Notes: generated from the letters alone by a model not told the origin. Shown: positions 17,211 through 25,873, numbered from the stretch's first letter. The stretch is DNA of 64,000 nt from DATLGB01 sp038232275 (GCA_038232275.1 JBBSIC010000003.1:38433-102432); one strand, 5' to 3'. A program made the numbers and translations.

Positions 17211-18317
17211 TCACTCCACTTCGGTCGGCTGCAGGTGCGCCGACCACTTCTCCTCGATGCGGCCGAAGCGCCAGACCGCGAGCGCGACGACCCAGGTGAC
17301 GACGAACAGCCCGACGATGCCGTAGCCGACGTAGTTGAGGTCCAGGTTCGAGATGAACGAGAACGGGAAGCCGGTGAGGCTGAGCTTGTCGGCGAGCACG
17401 GCGACGAGCTCGACGATCCCGATGATCAGCGCCACGGCCACCGACAGCCCGGTGATCGTGATGTTGTAGAAGACCTTGCGCACGGGCTTGGAGAACGCCC
17501 AGCCGTAGGCGAAGTTCATGAACGCGCCGTCGATGGTGTCCAGCAGCGACATGCCGGCGGCGAAGAGGATCGGCAGGCACAGGATCGCGTAGAGCGGCAG
17601 GCCGCCCGCGGCGGCGGTGCCGGCGGTGGCGAGCAGCGCGATCTCCGTCGCGGTGTCGAAGCCGAGGCCGAACAACAGCCCCAGCGGGTACATGTGCCAG
17701 GGTTGCTTGACGGCCCGGGTGGCGCGGCCCAAAAAGCGGTTCATGAAGCCCCGCGAGTTCAGCTGCTTTTCGAGCTCCCGCTCGTCGTACTCGCCCTGAC
17801 GCATGCGCCGGAAGACCTTGACGATGCCGATCAGCACGATCAGGTTGATGATCCCGATGATCACCAGGAACACGCCGGACACCGTCGGGCCGATCAGCCC
17901 GGTCGCCTTGTGCAGCGTCGAGCTGTCGTTCTGAACGGCGCCGCTGAGGCCGCGGATGCCGACCGCGAACGCGGCCGCCAGCAGGAACACGATCGTGGAG
18001 TGCCCGAGCGAGAAGAAGAACCCGACGCTGAGCGGTCGCTGGCCCTCGGCCATCAGCTTGCGCGTGGTGTTGTCGATCGCGCCGATGTGGTCGGCGTCGA
18101 AGGCATGGCGCATGCCCAGCGTGTATGCCGTGATGCCGACCCCGACCCCGAAGGCTCCGCCGGCGCCGAGGCTGAGGTGGCTGGGCACGACGAATCCGAA
18201 CAGCAGTCCGAAGCCGATCACGTGGAGCATCCCGATGAACAGCGCAAGCATCCCGGCACGGCGCCACTGCGCCGGGGTCAGCGACCCCTTGATGCGCGTC
18301 CAGCGGGACAACTCCAT
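17211..18317 (-). CDS. NiCoT-family nickel/cobalt permease (HoxN/NixA-type)
   Basis: 368 residues from the ATG at 18317, preceded by GAGAGGAGCC. It has the diagnostic NiCoT motifs: RHAFDADHIGAIDNTTR in an early helix (His and Asp ligands), FFFSLGHSTIV, LGFDTATEIALL and GMSLLDTIDGAFM. About eight TM helices. These permeases import Ni2+ (or Co2+) at high affinity. The window holds a [NiFe]-hydrogenase island at 44-64 kb, so nickel supply for that enzyme is a sensible role, although the genes are 26 kb apart. Confidence 0.9.
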   Translation of the reverse strand: MELSRWTRIKGSLTPAQWRRAGMLALFIGMLHVIGFGLLFGFVVPSHLSLGAGGAFGVGVGITAYTLGMRHAFDADHIGAIDNTTRKLMAEGQRPLSVGFFFSLGHSTIVFLLAAAFAVGIRGLSGAVQNDSSTLHKATGLIGPTVSGVFLVIIGIINLIVLIGIVKVFRRMRQGEYDERELEKQLNSRGFMNRFLGRATRAVKQPWHMYPLGLLFGLGFDTATEIALLATAGTAAAGGLPLYAILCLPILFAAGMSLLDTIDGAFMNFAYGWAFSKPVRKVFYNITITGLSVAVALIIGIVELVAVLADKLSLTGFPFSFISNLDLNYVGYGIVGLFVVTWVVALAVWRFGRIEEKWSAHLQPTEVE

Positions 18318-18465
18318 TACGGCTCCTCTCTCCTGCCTCTCTCCCAACCGGAGGAGCAGGCGGACACCGTACGTCCGGACACTGTCTATTGCAAGTACCT
18401 CGCGGCAACTCGCGGGTCCGGCCGTCCCCTCAGACGCTCGTATCCGGCGAGCACGGCGGTGGCGG

Positions 18466-18675
18466 TCAGGCCCCGGGGGTGTAGGTCTTCGGAAGCGCGG
18501 CGCGCTTGGCGTCCTTGTAGAAGTCGGTTCCGAATCCGTGCATGGAGCCGAAGGACTGCGGCACCCGCACCACGGGCTGGCCGGTCGTCGGACACGCGGT
18601 CAGCGCGTCCTGGCTCATCGGGTGCTCGGTCTCGAAGAGCGAGCCGTCCGCGCGCTTATACAGGTAGTTCGCCAT
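18466..18675 (-). CDS. Small FmdB-like protein with a degenerate zinc ribbon
   Basis: 69 residues. The layout (MANYLYKRADGSLFETEHPM, a Cys-containing turn, VVRVPQSFGSMHGFGTDFYKDAK) follows the FmdB family, which normally has two CxxC pairs. Here only one Cys remains, so metal binding is probably lost or altered. The ATG at 18675 is about 90 bp upstream of, and divergent from, the methyltransferase remnant. Function not predictable. Confidence 0.6.
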   Translation of the reverse strand: MANYLYKRADGSLFETEHPMSQDALTACPTTGQPVVRVPQSFGSMHGFGTDFYKDAKRAALPKTYTPGA

Positions 18676-18765
18676 GGGCGGGCAGCGTAGCCCGTGAAGC
18701 ACCGCTAACGGGATCCGGTCCGAAGCCTGTTGGCTCGCACCACGCCGTGCTGCCACCGTGGCGCC

Positions 18766-18989
18766 ATGGCAACGATCGATCTCCTCGGCCACCTCGAGCA
18801 GGGCCCCGTGCTGTGCGCCGAGGGCTACCTGTTCGAGCTCGAGCGCCGGGGATACCTGCAGGCTGGAGCGTACGTCCCGGAGGTCGTGCTCGAGCAGTTG
18901 CGATCGAGGCGTTCCGGGCCGACCGCCCGGCGCTCACCGACCCGGACTTCGAACCGTCCTACAGGCTCGGCGGAGCGGTGGTGAGCTGA
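18766..18989 (+). pseudogene. Remnant of a homocysteine S-methyltransferase-like gene (internal deletion)
   Basis: The first ~45 residues (GPVLCAEGYLFELERRGYL, AYVPEVVLEQ) look like the N-terminus of betaine-homocysteine-type S-methyltransferases. Around 18900 the coding sense switches frame and continues as AIEAFRADRPALTDPDFE to a stop at 18989, resembling a C-terminal tail. The middle, where the zinc-binding Cys residues should be, is absent. Deletion with frame loss is the simplest reading. The 3' end overlaps the divergent LysR gene. The C-terminal assignment is less sure. Confidence 0.55.
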
Positions 18990-19891
18990 GCGTGCGGCCG
19001 CTGCGGCCGCCCCAGCTCGAGCAGCACGTCGAGCATCGTGGCCGACGCGGGCGAGCGGAAGGGCACGCCCCGTGTCGCCGCCTGGATGGCGCGCCACGGG
19101 CCCTGCGGGCCGAGGTCGCGCAGCACCAGGCCGTCATGGGGGGGATACACGGCCAGGTCGGGCAGGAGCGCCAGGCCCGCGCCCGCGCCGACGAGCCCGT
19201 GGATCGCCATGTAGTCGTCGCTCTCGAAGCTCACCTTCGGCACGAACCCGGCCCGCTTGCAGGCCGATCTCAGGGCCTTGCCGCCCGACAGCGTGTCCGG
19301 GACGTCGATCCACGTCTCGGACGCGAGGTCCTCGAGCCGGATATCGGGTTTGTTGGCGAGCGGGTGGTCGCGCCGCATCCCCAGCCGGAACGGGTCGTCG
19401 AACAGATGGACCACGGCGACCCCCTCGAGCGGCGTCTCGGCCAGGTCGACGGTGAGCGCGAGGTCGAGCCGCCCCTCCCGCAGCCCCGCGACGCTCTGGG
19501 CCGGCGAGGCCGACGCGACCGTCAGCTCGACCTCGGGATGGCGAGCGCGGAAGACGTCGACGGCGCGCGGGAGCACGGTCGCTCCCGCCGTGGCGAACGA
19601 GGCGATCCGCAGCCGTCCGCGCCGCAGGTCGGCGAGCTCCCGCAGGGCGCCCTCGGCGGCGGCGAGCCGCGCGAGGATCTGCTCGGCGTGCTCGACGAGG
19701 AGGTGGCCGGCCTCCGTGAGCACCACGCCGCGGGCGCGGCGCTCGAGCAGCGCGGTCCCGGCCTCGCGCTCGAGCGTCGCGATCTGCTGGGAGATCGCCG
19801 ACGGCGTGTAGGAGAGCCCGTCCGCCGCCGCGGCCAACGACCCGCACCGCGCGACCTCGCGCAGTACACGCAGCCGACGAACATCGAGCAC
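18959..19891 (-). CDS. LysR-family transcriptional regulator
   Basis: 310 residues. The N-terminal winged HTH (1-60, with TPSAISQQIATLEREAG as the recognition region) is followed by a LysR substrate-binding domain (about 88-290). Its 3' end overlaps the methyltransferase remnant by 31 nt. If the remnant's intact ancestor was its target, the regulator has lost it; it may act elsewhere. The effector is unknown. Confidence 0.9.
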   Translation of the reverse strand: MLDVRRLRVLREVARCGSLAAAADGLSYTPSAISQQIATLEREAGTALLERRARGVVLTEAGHLLVEHAEQILARLAAAEGALRELADLRRGRLRIASFATAGATVLPRAVDVFRARHPEVELTVASASPAQSVAGLREGRLDLALTVDLAETPLEGVAVVHLFDDPFRLGMRRDHPLANKPDIRLEDLASETWIDVPDTLSGGKALRSACKRAGFVPKVSFESDDYMAIHGLVGAGAGLALLPDLAVYPPHDGLVLRDLGPQGPWRAIQAATRGVPFRSPASATMLDVLLELGRPQRPHAQLTTAPPSL

Positions 19892-20057
19892 GTCTCAGAG
19901 GATACTGCCCGGGTCGCCGCGCGTCGACGGGACCGAGCTCCGAACGCGCATGTGATAAACATCAGTTTCCGATGTGTCGAGGGGTCGACGGAAGCGGGGT
20001 AAAGATGGTCCGGCATTGCGTTGGGAGCATGTGGGTTGGCGGCATGGGGGGAAAGTC

Positions 20058-20375
20058 ATGATCGCCCTCGCAAGCGGGTGGACCGTCGGGTGGATCGTCG
20101 GCGCCGCCGTCGTCGTCGTGGCGGCCGTCCTGCTCCTCGCGATCATCAGCGTCGCCCGCCGCATCACGGGCGAGACGCTCGCCATCATCGACGGTCTCGA
20201 CGGCGTGAGCAGCAAGACCAGGTCGCTGCATGATGTCAGTCGCACACAGCTGGCGGTGGCGCGGATCACCAACGGCCTGCGCAAGGCGCGGGGCGAAGGG
20301 GCCCTGCCCGCCCGTGCGGGCGGCGTCAATCCCGGGACCAGGTACCGCGGCCCGAGCAAGTGGGCGAGGCGCTGA
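20058..20375 (+). CDS. Small bitopic membrane protein, type A (cluster 2)
   Basis: 105 residues from the ATG at 20058, preceded by a GGGGGGAAAG ribosome-binding site. SGWTVGWIVGAAVVVVAAV begins one TM helix, followed by SVARRITGETLAIIDGL, matching the type A proteins of the other clusters. It has a longer basic C-terminal tail (GGVNPGTRYRGPSKWARR). First gene of a four-gene operon. Function unknown. Confidence 0.7.
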   Translation: MIALASGWTVGWIVGAAVVVVAAVLLLAIISVARRITGETLAIIDGLDGVSSKTRSLHDVSRTQLAVARITNGLRKARGEGALPARAGGVNPGTRYRGPSKWARR

Positions 20376-20377
20376 TC

Positions 20378-20737
20378 ATGGGTCTACTGGCGATCAGCAC
20401 CCTTCTCGCGATACTCGCGATCCTCGGCCTGATCGTCGGGCTGGTCGTGCTCGGCGTCGTGATCTTCCTGCTGACGGAAGTGCTGCGTCCAGCGCGTGAG
20501 ATCTCGCGCCTCGCCGCCGACGCACCCAACGTCGCGCCGTTCCTGACGAACGGGGTGCAGGGCGTCGGTGAGCTCAGCCGGACCCGCAACCTCTGCGCCC
20601 AGGTCCCGCCACTGGCGCTTGCGTACCTGGAGATCGTCAACGGCTCGGCACCCCCGCCCGCAGCAGCAAAGCGGGCGGCGCCCGGGCCAGGTCCCATGGC
20701 GGGTTCGTCCACAGGAATCAGCGCGGGCAAGCCATGA
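20378..20737 (+). CDS. Small membrane protein, type D-like (cluster 2)
   Basis: 119 residues from the ATG at 20378 (an in-frame GTG at 20360 would overlap the upstream gene). A long N-terminal TM region (about 5-32) precedes EVLRPAREISRLA and GVQGVGELSRTRNLC, which resembles the L-x-E-L-G-R-T-R-E-L segment of the type D protein at 57069. The tail is Pro/Ala/Gly-rich. In this cluster the D-type gene comes second instead of fourth. The relationship is weaker than for types A to C. Confidence 0.62.
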   Translation: MGLLAISTLLAILAILGLIVGLVVLGVVIFLLTEVLRPAREISRLAADAPNVAPFLTNGVQGVGELSRTRNLCAQVPPLALAYLEIVNGSAPPPAAAKRAAPGPGPMAGSSTGISAGKP

Positions 20738-20991
20738 CCACCGTCCTCGCGCTGACATCCAACCAGGACGCGTGGCTGGTCACGCTCGCCGCCGGGCTTG
20801 TGGTCCTGGTCGTCGTCGGGGCGCTGCTCGAGGTGCTGCGCCGGACCGTGCTCGTCGTCGAGGAGACCGTGGCCGAGGCATGGGAGGCCGGGCGCCGCGT
20901 CGAGCACAACACGATCATGACCCACCTGCTGAAGAGCACGCGCGAACGTGGCGCCGAGCTCGTACAAGAACTCGAGCATCACCGCCCCTAG
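20734..20991 (+). CDS. Small bitopic membrane protein, type B (cluster 2)
   Basis: 85 residues. One TM helix (about 13-35), then VVEETVAEAWEAGRRVEHNTIMTHLLKSTRERGAEL split over an amphipathic helix. The V-x-x-N-T element matches the type B proteins at 14073 and 56504. The ATG overlaps the previous stop (ATGA). Charged residues (Arg/Glu) are more frequent in the tail than in the other clusters. Function unknown. Confidence 0.65.
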   Translation: MTTVLALTSNQDAWLVTLAAGLVVLVVVGALLEVLRRTVLVVEETVAEAWEAGRRVEHNTIMTHLLKSTRERGAELVQELEHHRP

Positions 20992-21012
20992 GCGGGAGAG
21001 GAGCAGCAAGAA

Positions 21013-21252
21013 ATGAACTCCCTACTGATCATTCTGACCCTCATAGAGGTCCTGCTTCTGGTGGTCGTGCTGGCCGGCTACCTGATCGCGATCGCCGGGA
21101 CGCTGACCAAGGCGTTGGGGTCGCTCAAGCTGATCACGATCGGCGTGAAGGCGATCGACTCGCAGGTGCAGCCGATCGAGTCCGAGGTGCGTGGGATCAA
21201 CGGCGCCCTCGAGCAGGTCGCGGGCGCGCTGACGGAAGCCACGCGCGGCTGA
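21013..21252 (+). CDS. Small bitopic membrane protein, type C (cluster 2)
   Basis: 79 residues with an excellent GGGAGAGGAG Shine-Dalgarno region. N-terminal TM helix (MNSLLIILTLIEVLLLVVV), then a tail ending EVRGINGALEQVAGALTEA. The INGALEQVAGAL motif is the type C signature shared with 14345 and 56794. Last gene of cluster 2; no type E gene follows. Function unknown. Confidence 0.7.
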   Translation: MNSLLIILTLIEVLLLVVVLAGYLIAIAGTLTKALGSLKLITIGVKAIDSQVQPIESEVRGINGALEQVAGALTEATRG

Positions 21253-21355
21253 GTACCCGAACCGGCGTCCGGCGGTTCCCCGCGAAGGCCGGCACCAGAC
21301 CGGCCTTCGGCAGATCCGCTGGCGCCATGGCGTTAACGGGCCTACCCTCTGGCCG

Positions 21356-21715
21356 ATGCCCGTGCGCTATCGGTTTCGCTGCGATATCTGCCACTGCCTG
21401 CCCGACGACGCGACCCGCAGCGCCATCGGCGCCTCCACCGGGGAGGATCTGTTCGGAGAGCTGATCGACGCCATGCCCGGCAAGTGGCTGGTGTGGCACG
21501 CCGGCGGGCTCCTCGGGCCACGCCGCTATGCCTGTCCGGAGCATCGCAAGGAGCTGCTGAAGTCCATTCGCTTCCACTACGCCTATACCGGCGAGCAGTG
21601 GGTCTGGAAGCGCCCGCCCTTTCCCCAGCGCTGGCCGCCCGACGGGATCAGCAGCTCGCCGGACGGCACGCTGATCATCCCCGAGTGGTTCACCGCCGAG
21701 GCCGACCGCCCCTGA
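21356..21715 (+). CDS. Hypothetical protein with possible zinc-binding Cys/His
   Basis: 119 residues, not recognised. An N-terminal CDICHC and a later CPEH could together bind a metal ion. The rest is rich in Trp, Pro and aromatic residues and looks like a soluble globular domain. It stands alone between the cluster 2 operon and a convergent hypothetical gene. The ORF length and codon usage support it being coding. Confidence 0.6.
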   Translation: MPVRYRFRCDICHCLPDDATRSAIGASTGEDLFGELIDAMPGKWLVWHAGGLLGPRRYACPEHRKELLKSIRFHYAYTGEQWVWKRPPFPQRWPPDGISSSPDGTLIIPEWFTAEADRP

Positions 21716-21725
21716 GACGTGTGCG

Positions 21726-22109
21726 CTACGGCAGCTTGAACGTCGTGATGCCCGCGACCACCGCGATCTCGACCCGTGCGGCGTCGAAGGCCTGACGCGC
21801 ACGCTGCCAGTCCCCGCCCGACGCGTCGAGCCGCAGCCAGCGGCCGTTGTACATGAGGGTCACGCTCGCGTCGGACTCGGGGACGTGCGCCACATAGATG
21901 TCCATGGACAGCGGCTCGACCCCGCTTCGCAGGAGCTGCTCCGCCTCATCGAGGCCGGGGAGCCTCGCGGTGTCGTCGTCGGACTCGAGCGTGACCTCGC
22001 ACACGACCGGATCGAGCGGGCCGGCGGCGATCGCGGCGCGCGCGGCTTCGATCATGACGTCCAGATTCGACCACCCGTTCCACCGCTCGCTCAGCGCGAA
22101 GGTGCCCAT
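21726..22109 (-). CDS. Hypothetical protein
   Basis: 127 residues, soluble, acidic, no signal peptide or TM segment. I recognise no motif. It converges on the Cys-containing hypothetical gene with 10 bp between stops. Codon usage fits its neighbours. The 234 bp upstream (22110-22343) is GC-rich and contains no gene I can support. Confidence 0.6.
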   Translation of the reverse strand: MGTFALSERWNGWSNLDVMIEAARAAIAAGPLDPVVCEVTLESDDDTARLPGLDEAEQLLRSGVEPLSMDIYVAHVPESDASVTLMYNGRWLRLDASGGDWQRARQAFDAARVEIAVVAGITTFKLP

Positions 22110-22343
22110 GCGCAGAGGATACGGCGTGAGCCGCTCAAGCCGGGCCGGCCGGGCCGGGCGCGCGGCGTACGCAAGATCTCTCGCGCCCGGGCGCGCCCGC
22201 GCGCGTCGTGTTGCACCCGAGACCGCGTCCTGCGCGCAACACCAACCGCCGTGTGACCTTCGCGCCGCGGCCGATCCACCGACCGCGGCGCTATGGAAGT
22301 ACGGGCACGGCGGATGAGCCGAGTCACAGCGTGCCTCCGGGGA

Positions 22344-23147
22344 TTATGGCTGGCGAATCATGGCGCCTCCTTTCGCGTGGCGGAGAAAGAAGATGGTCTT
22401 CGTGCACCGGACCTCGTCCGGGTGATCCTGGAGGCGGGCGCCGGGACGCTGCCCGTAGGTCGCGACCACGGTGAGCCCTGCCTGCTCGGCGGCGTCTGCC
22501 ACGTCCGTGGCGCTCCACCAGCGCTGCTCGTGGCGGGTGACCTCGCGCTGCCAGGCTCCGTCGACGGCGACGAAGGCGTCGATGTCGGCCCTACCGACCT
22601 CGCCGGGACCCTCGTCGCACCCTTTGCCCTGCCAGCACAGGTACCGCTCGGGCTGCTCGACGACCCAGGTGCTCGCGAAGCCCTCGCGGTGAGCCGAGAG
22701 CGTGTTGAGGTCGAACGTCGCAATGCCGGCCCCGGCGAGGACGGACGCGATGCCGCACAGCGCCGCGGCGAGATCCTCGTCGTCGATGAGGTAGTTGAGC
22801 GCGTCGTCGAGGCAGGTCACCCAGTCAAAGCGCCCCAGCGGCGGCAGGTCACGCACATCGGCCTCGCACAGCCAGACGCCGGGGAGCCGCCGGCGGGCGC
22901 GGGCCAGCATCGACGGGGAGAGGTCGCAGCCGGCGCCGGTGTAGCCCAGCCCCAGGACCGGTTCGAGGCTCTTCCCGGTTCCGCAGGCGAGGTCGAGCAC
23001 CGACCTGCCGGCGAGACCGTGTCTGCGCGCGAGCGCCTCGAGCCGCGCCAGCCACGTGCAGTGGTCGTGATCGCGGGTGAAGATGTCGTAGTGCTCGGCG
23101 AGGCCTTCGTATGCCGGGAGCGCCGGCGAGGGTTCTAAGACGGGCAT
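22344..23147 (-). CDS. Class I SAM-dependent methyltransferase
   Basis: About 267 residues from the ATG at 23147. SAM-binding motif I is VLDLACGTGKS (near residue 50), with a later acidic loop EADVRDLPPLGRFDWVTCLDD as motifs II/III. The fold resembles small-molecule methyltransferases of the UbiE/Methyltransf_25 type. The substrate is unknown. It is divergent from the sigma-factor gene, with overlapping 5' regions. Confidence 0.85.
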   Translation of the reverse strand: MPVLEPSPALPAYEGLAEHYDIFTRDHDHCTWLARLEALARRHGLAGRSVLDLACGTGKSLEPVLGLGYTGAGCDLSPSMLARARRRLPGVWLCEADVRDLPPLGRFDWVTCLDDALNYLIDDEDLAAALCGIASVLAGAGIATFDLNTLSAHREGFASTWVVEQPERYLCWQGKGCDEGPGEVGRADIDAFVAVDGAWQREVTRHEQRWWSATDVADAAEQAGLTVVATYGQRPGARLQDHPDEVRCTKTIFFLRHAKGGAMIRQP

Positions 23148-23234
23148 GTCCAAGAGAGACCCGCTGAGCGCTACGATTCGTTCCGCGCGCTAAAGAAAGA
23201 TTCTGGTGACCCCGACGCCCCGGACTGGACCACG

Positions 23235-23666
23235 TTGCGTGAGACGGCGTGCAAGGCCGCCGGCTGGCTTCCGGGTGCGGCTGTCGAAGACGCCGCCCAG
23301 GAGGCCATGCTTCGTGCTTGGCGGGCCTGGCAGACCGCCGCCGCCCCCGACAACCCGACCGCCTGGATGACCACGATCGCACGCAGAGAAGCCGCCCGCT
23401 GGATGGCGGGCCCGAACGGCCGCAGCTGGGCCTCCGCGACCGCGGAGCCGCCTGCGTCTCCGCAGGCGGCTGACGACGCGTTGGTGGCGCTGGACGTCCA
23501 GCGCGCCGTGGAGCAACTGCCGGCGGGCGATCGCGCCCTCGTGGCCTTGCGCTATCGGGCCGATCTCACGCAGCGCGAGATCGCCCGGGTGACCGGGATC
23601 CCGGAAGGGTCGGTTAAGGTCCGCCTCCATCGCGCACGCGCGAAGCTGCGTGCGCACCTCTCATGA
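23235..23666 (+). CDS. ECF-type RNA polymerase sigma factor (start uncertain)
   Basis: 143 residues from a TTG. Region 2 (DAAQEAMLRAWRAW, then AWMTTIARREAARW) and region 4 (VEQLPAGDRALVALRYRADL, then GIPEGSVKVRLHRARAKL) are both evident. It is shorter than usual: region 2.1 is clipped. The frame is open back to 23139 and reads like protein (ERYDSFRALKK), yet contains no ATG or GTG, so the true start may use a rare codon or be masked by an indel. Its stop overlaps the downstream HTH gene. No anti-sigma factor is visible. Confidence 0.75.
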   Translation: MRETACKAAGWLPGAAVEDAAQEAMLRAWRAWQTAAAPDNPTAWMTTIARREAARWMAGPNGRSWASATAEPPASPQAADDALVALDVQRAVEQLPAGDRALVALRYRADLTQREIARVTGIPEGSVKVRLHRARAKLRAHLS

Positions 23667-24289
23667 GCAAGCCCATCACCGACATCGAGGACCCGCGGCT
23701 GGTCAAGGCGTTCGCGCACCCGCTGCGGGTCCGCATCCTCTCGATCCTCGAGCGCCGCACCGCCACGCCCAAGGAGCTCGCGACCACGCTCGGCGTACCG
23801 CTGGAGAACCTCAGCTACCACGTCCGTGCGCTGCGCGACTTCGGCTTGATCGAGCTCGAAGGCCGCCGCATGGTGCGCGGAGCCGTCGAGCACCGCTATA
23901 GCCTCGCCGCCCGCCCGCGCATCACCGCGGCCGCCTGGGAGACGCTGCCGATGGTCGTTCGCGAAGCGCTCGACGCCGCCACGCTCGGACAGATCGCCGA
24001 GGTCATCGCCCAGGCCGCAGAGCAGGGCAAGATGGATCGCGCCGAGTCGCACGTGGCGCGCCAGTTCGCCCGGCTCGACGAGCAGGGGTTCGCCGAAGCC
24101 TCGGCGCTCGTCACCGCGACGCTCGACCGGCTGGCCCAGATCGAGGAGCAGGCGGAGAAGCGACTCGAGCGCGACATGACCGCCGAGGTGCCGACCATCC
24201 TGATCGCCATGCTCTTCGACGCCCCGGAGACCACGCGAGCCCCGCAGGACGCGCACCGTTCTCAAACGGGCACCGCCAAGGCGACGTAG
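23663..24289 (+). CDS. ArsR-like winged-helix transcriptional regulator
   Basis: 208 residues. An N-terminal winged HTH (about 10-90: FAHPLRVRILSILERRTATPKELATTLGVP, wing near LEGRRMVRG) of the ArsR/helix_turn_helix_5 type is followed by a ~110-residue mainly helical C-terminal domain. No metal-binding Cys pair is seen, so it is probably not a metal sensor. The start overlaps the sigma-factor stop (ATGA), so the two are co-translated and may act in one pathway. Confidence 0.78.
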   Translation: MSKPITDIEDPRLVKAFAHPLRVRILSILERRTATPKELATTLGVPLENLSYHVRALRDFGLIELEGRRMVRGAVEHRYSLAARPRITAAAWETLPMVVREALDAATLGQIAEVIAQAAEQGKMDRAESHVARQFARLDEQGFAEASALVTATLDRLAQIEEQAEKRLERDMTAEVPTILIAMLFDAPETTRAPQDAHRSQTGTAKAT

Positions 24290-24385
24290 ACTTTTCGTCA
24301 CGACCCCGACCGCTAAGGTTCTCCTTCGCGATCCCGAGGAAGGTATGAGACCGAGCCAGCGCTCCGATGCAGGTCATGTCGGCCG

Positions 24386-25873
24386 ATGATCGAACCTGCG
24401 CCGGAGACGGTGCTTGTCGTCGACGACGAGGAGCTGATGCGGCGCCTGCTGGCACTGCAGCTCGAGCAGGCCGGCTACCACTGCATCACCGCCAGCGGAG
24501 GCGCCCAGGCGAGGGAGCTTCTCACCGAGACGTCCTGCAGCCTGATGCTGTGCGACCTCCACATGCCCGGGGAGACCGGGCTGGACCTGCTCGCAGACGT
24601 GCTGGCGCACCACCGCGACCTCGCGGCGATCGTGGTCAGCGGGGTCGACGACACGCGCACGGCCGACGCGGCGGCCAGCCTCGGCGTGTCTGGCTACATG
24701 GTCAAGCCGTTCGGCGAGAAGCAGCTGCTGATCAACGTCGCCAACGCGCTGCGCGAGCGCGCGCTGCGGATCGAGAACCGGACGTACCGCGAGCGCCTGG
24801 AGGTTCTCGTCGACGAGCGCACGGCCGCCCTCAACGAGGCGCTCCACCACCTCGGGCGCATGGCCGAGGAGCTCAACGACTCCCGCGAGGAGACGATCCG
24901 GCGGCTCTCGATCGCCGGGGAATACCGCGACGAGGACACGGGCAACCACGTGGAGCGGGTGTCATGGCTCTCCAACGTCCTCGCGCGCGGGCTTCACCTG
25001 CCGTCTGATCGCTGCGACCTCCTTCGCCTCGCGAGTCCATTGCACGACATCGGGAAGGTCGGGATCCCGGACGCCATCCTGCGCAAGGCCGGCGCGCTCG
25101 ACGTCCAGGAGCGCGCGGTCATGGAGACCCACGCCGAGATCGGCTACCGGATCCTCTACGGATCCGAGAGCCCCGTGCTCGACCTGGCCGCCACCGTCGC
25201 CTGGACCCACCACGAGCGCTTCGACGGCACCGGCTATCCGCGCGGGCTCTCCGGGTCCGACATCCTGATAGAGGGCCGGATCGTCGCCGTGGCCGATGTC
25301 TTCGACGCCCTCACGCACGACCGCGTGTACCGGCGCCGGTTCTCCCGCGACAGGGCTGTGGAGATGATCCTTGCGGGCAGCGGAGCCCATTTCGATCCGG
25401 CCGTGGTCCGCGTCTTCCTCGACTCGATCGACGAGCTGAGCGCGATCGTGGAAGGCGTGGCCCCCAGCACGCGCACCAGGGTGCTGATCGTCGAGGAGGA
25501 CGAGCGCCTCCGCGAGCACATCGAGAGCGCGCTGCGCGCCGACGACTGCGAGATCGTCGGTACCGCCGCCACGGCGGCGCACGCCTTCCCGCTAATCCAC
25601 ACGAGAAGGCCGGACGTCGCCGTCATCGACCTCGACGGCTCGACCGCGGCCGGCGTCGAGCTGACCCGGCGTCTCGCCCTGGAGCCCACGGGGCCGCGCA
25701 TACTCATCTACACGAGCCTCGAAGAGCCCGGCAGCCTGCCGAGCGGGCTCGAGCTGGTCGCCGGCGTCGCCTTCAAGCGCGGCTCTGCGTCCGAGCTGTC
25801 CACGGCGGTTCGCGAGGTCGCTGCGGCCAAGGGGGATTCCTCGTCCTCGCGGCGCCCGGCGTCCGGCGGGTAG
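24386..25873 (+). CDS. Response regulator with REC, HD-GYP and second REC domains
   Basis: 495 residues. REC1 (about 7-125) has Asp57 as phospho-acceptor and Lys in MVKPF. A coiled linker leads to an HD-GYP domain (about 165-350) with HDIGKVGIPD and HHERFDGTGYP intact, so c-di-GMP hydrolysis is expected. A second receiver-like domain (about 368-480) keeps EED, the Asp in VIDLDG and a Lys in AFKRG. A C-terminal receiver after HD-GYP is less common. It may counter the GGDEF protein at 4.4 kb in c-di-GMP control. No kinase is adjacent. Confidence 0.88.
   Translation: MIEPAPETVLVVDDEELMRRLLALQLEQAGYHCITASGGAQARELLTETSCSLMLCDLHMPGETGLDLLADVLAHHRDLAAIVVSGVDDTRTADAAASLGVSGYMVKPFGEKQLLINVANALRERALRIENRTYRERLEVLVDERTAALNEALHHLGRMAEELNDSREETIRRLSIAGEYRDEDTGNHVERVSWLSNVLARGLHLPSDRCDLLRLASPLHDIGKVGIPDAILRKAGALDVQERAVMETHAEIGYRILYGSESPVLDLAATVAWTHHERFDGTGYPRGLSGSDILIEGRIVAVADVFDALTHDRVYRRRFSRDRAVEMILAGSGAHFDPAVVRVFLDSIDELSAIVEGVAPSTRTRVLIVEEDERLREHIESALRADDCEIVGTAATAAHAFPLIHTRRPDVAVIDLDGSTAAGVELTRRLALEPTGPRILIYTSLEEPGSLPSGLELVAGVAFKRGSASELSTAVREVAAAKGDSSSSRRPASGG

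Noticed and set aside
22110..22343. GC-rich intergenic stretch with partial inverted repeats, possible small RNA
   Set aside because: No clear hairpin with terminator features and no promoter I can support.
18466..23147. Possible genomic island around cluster 2
   Set aside because: No integrase, tRNA, direct-repeat boundaries or composition shift that I can see.
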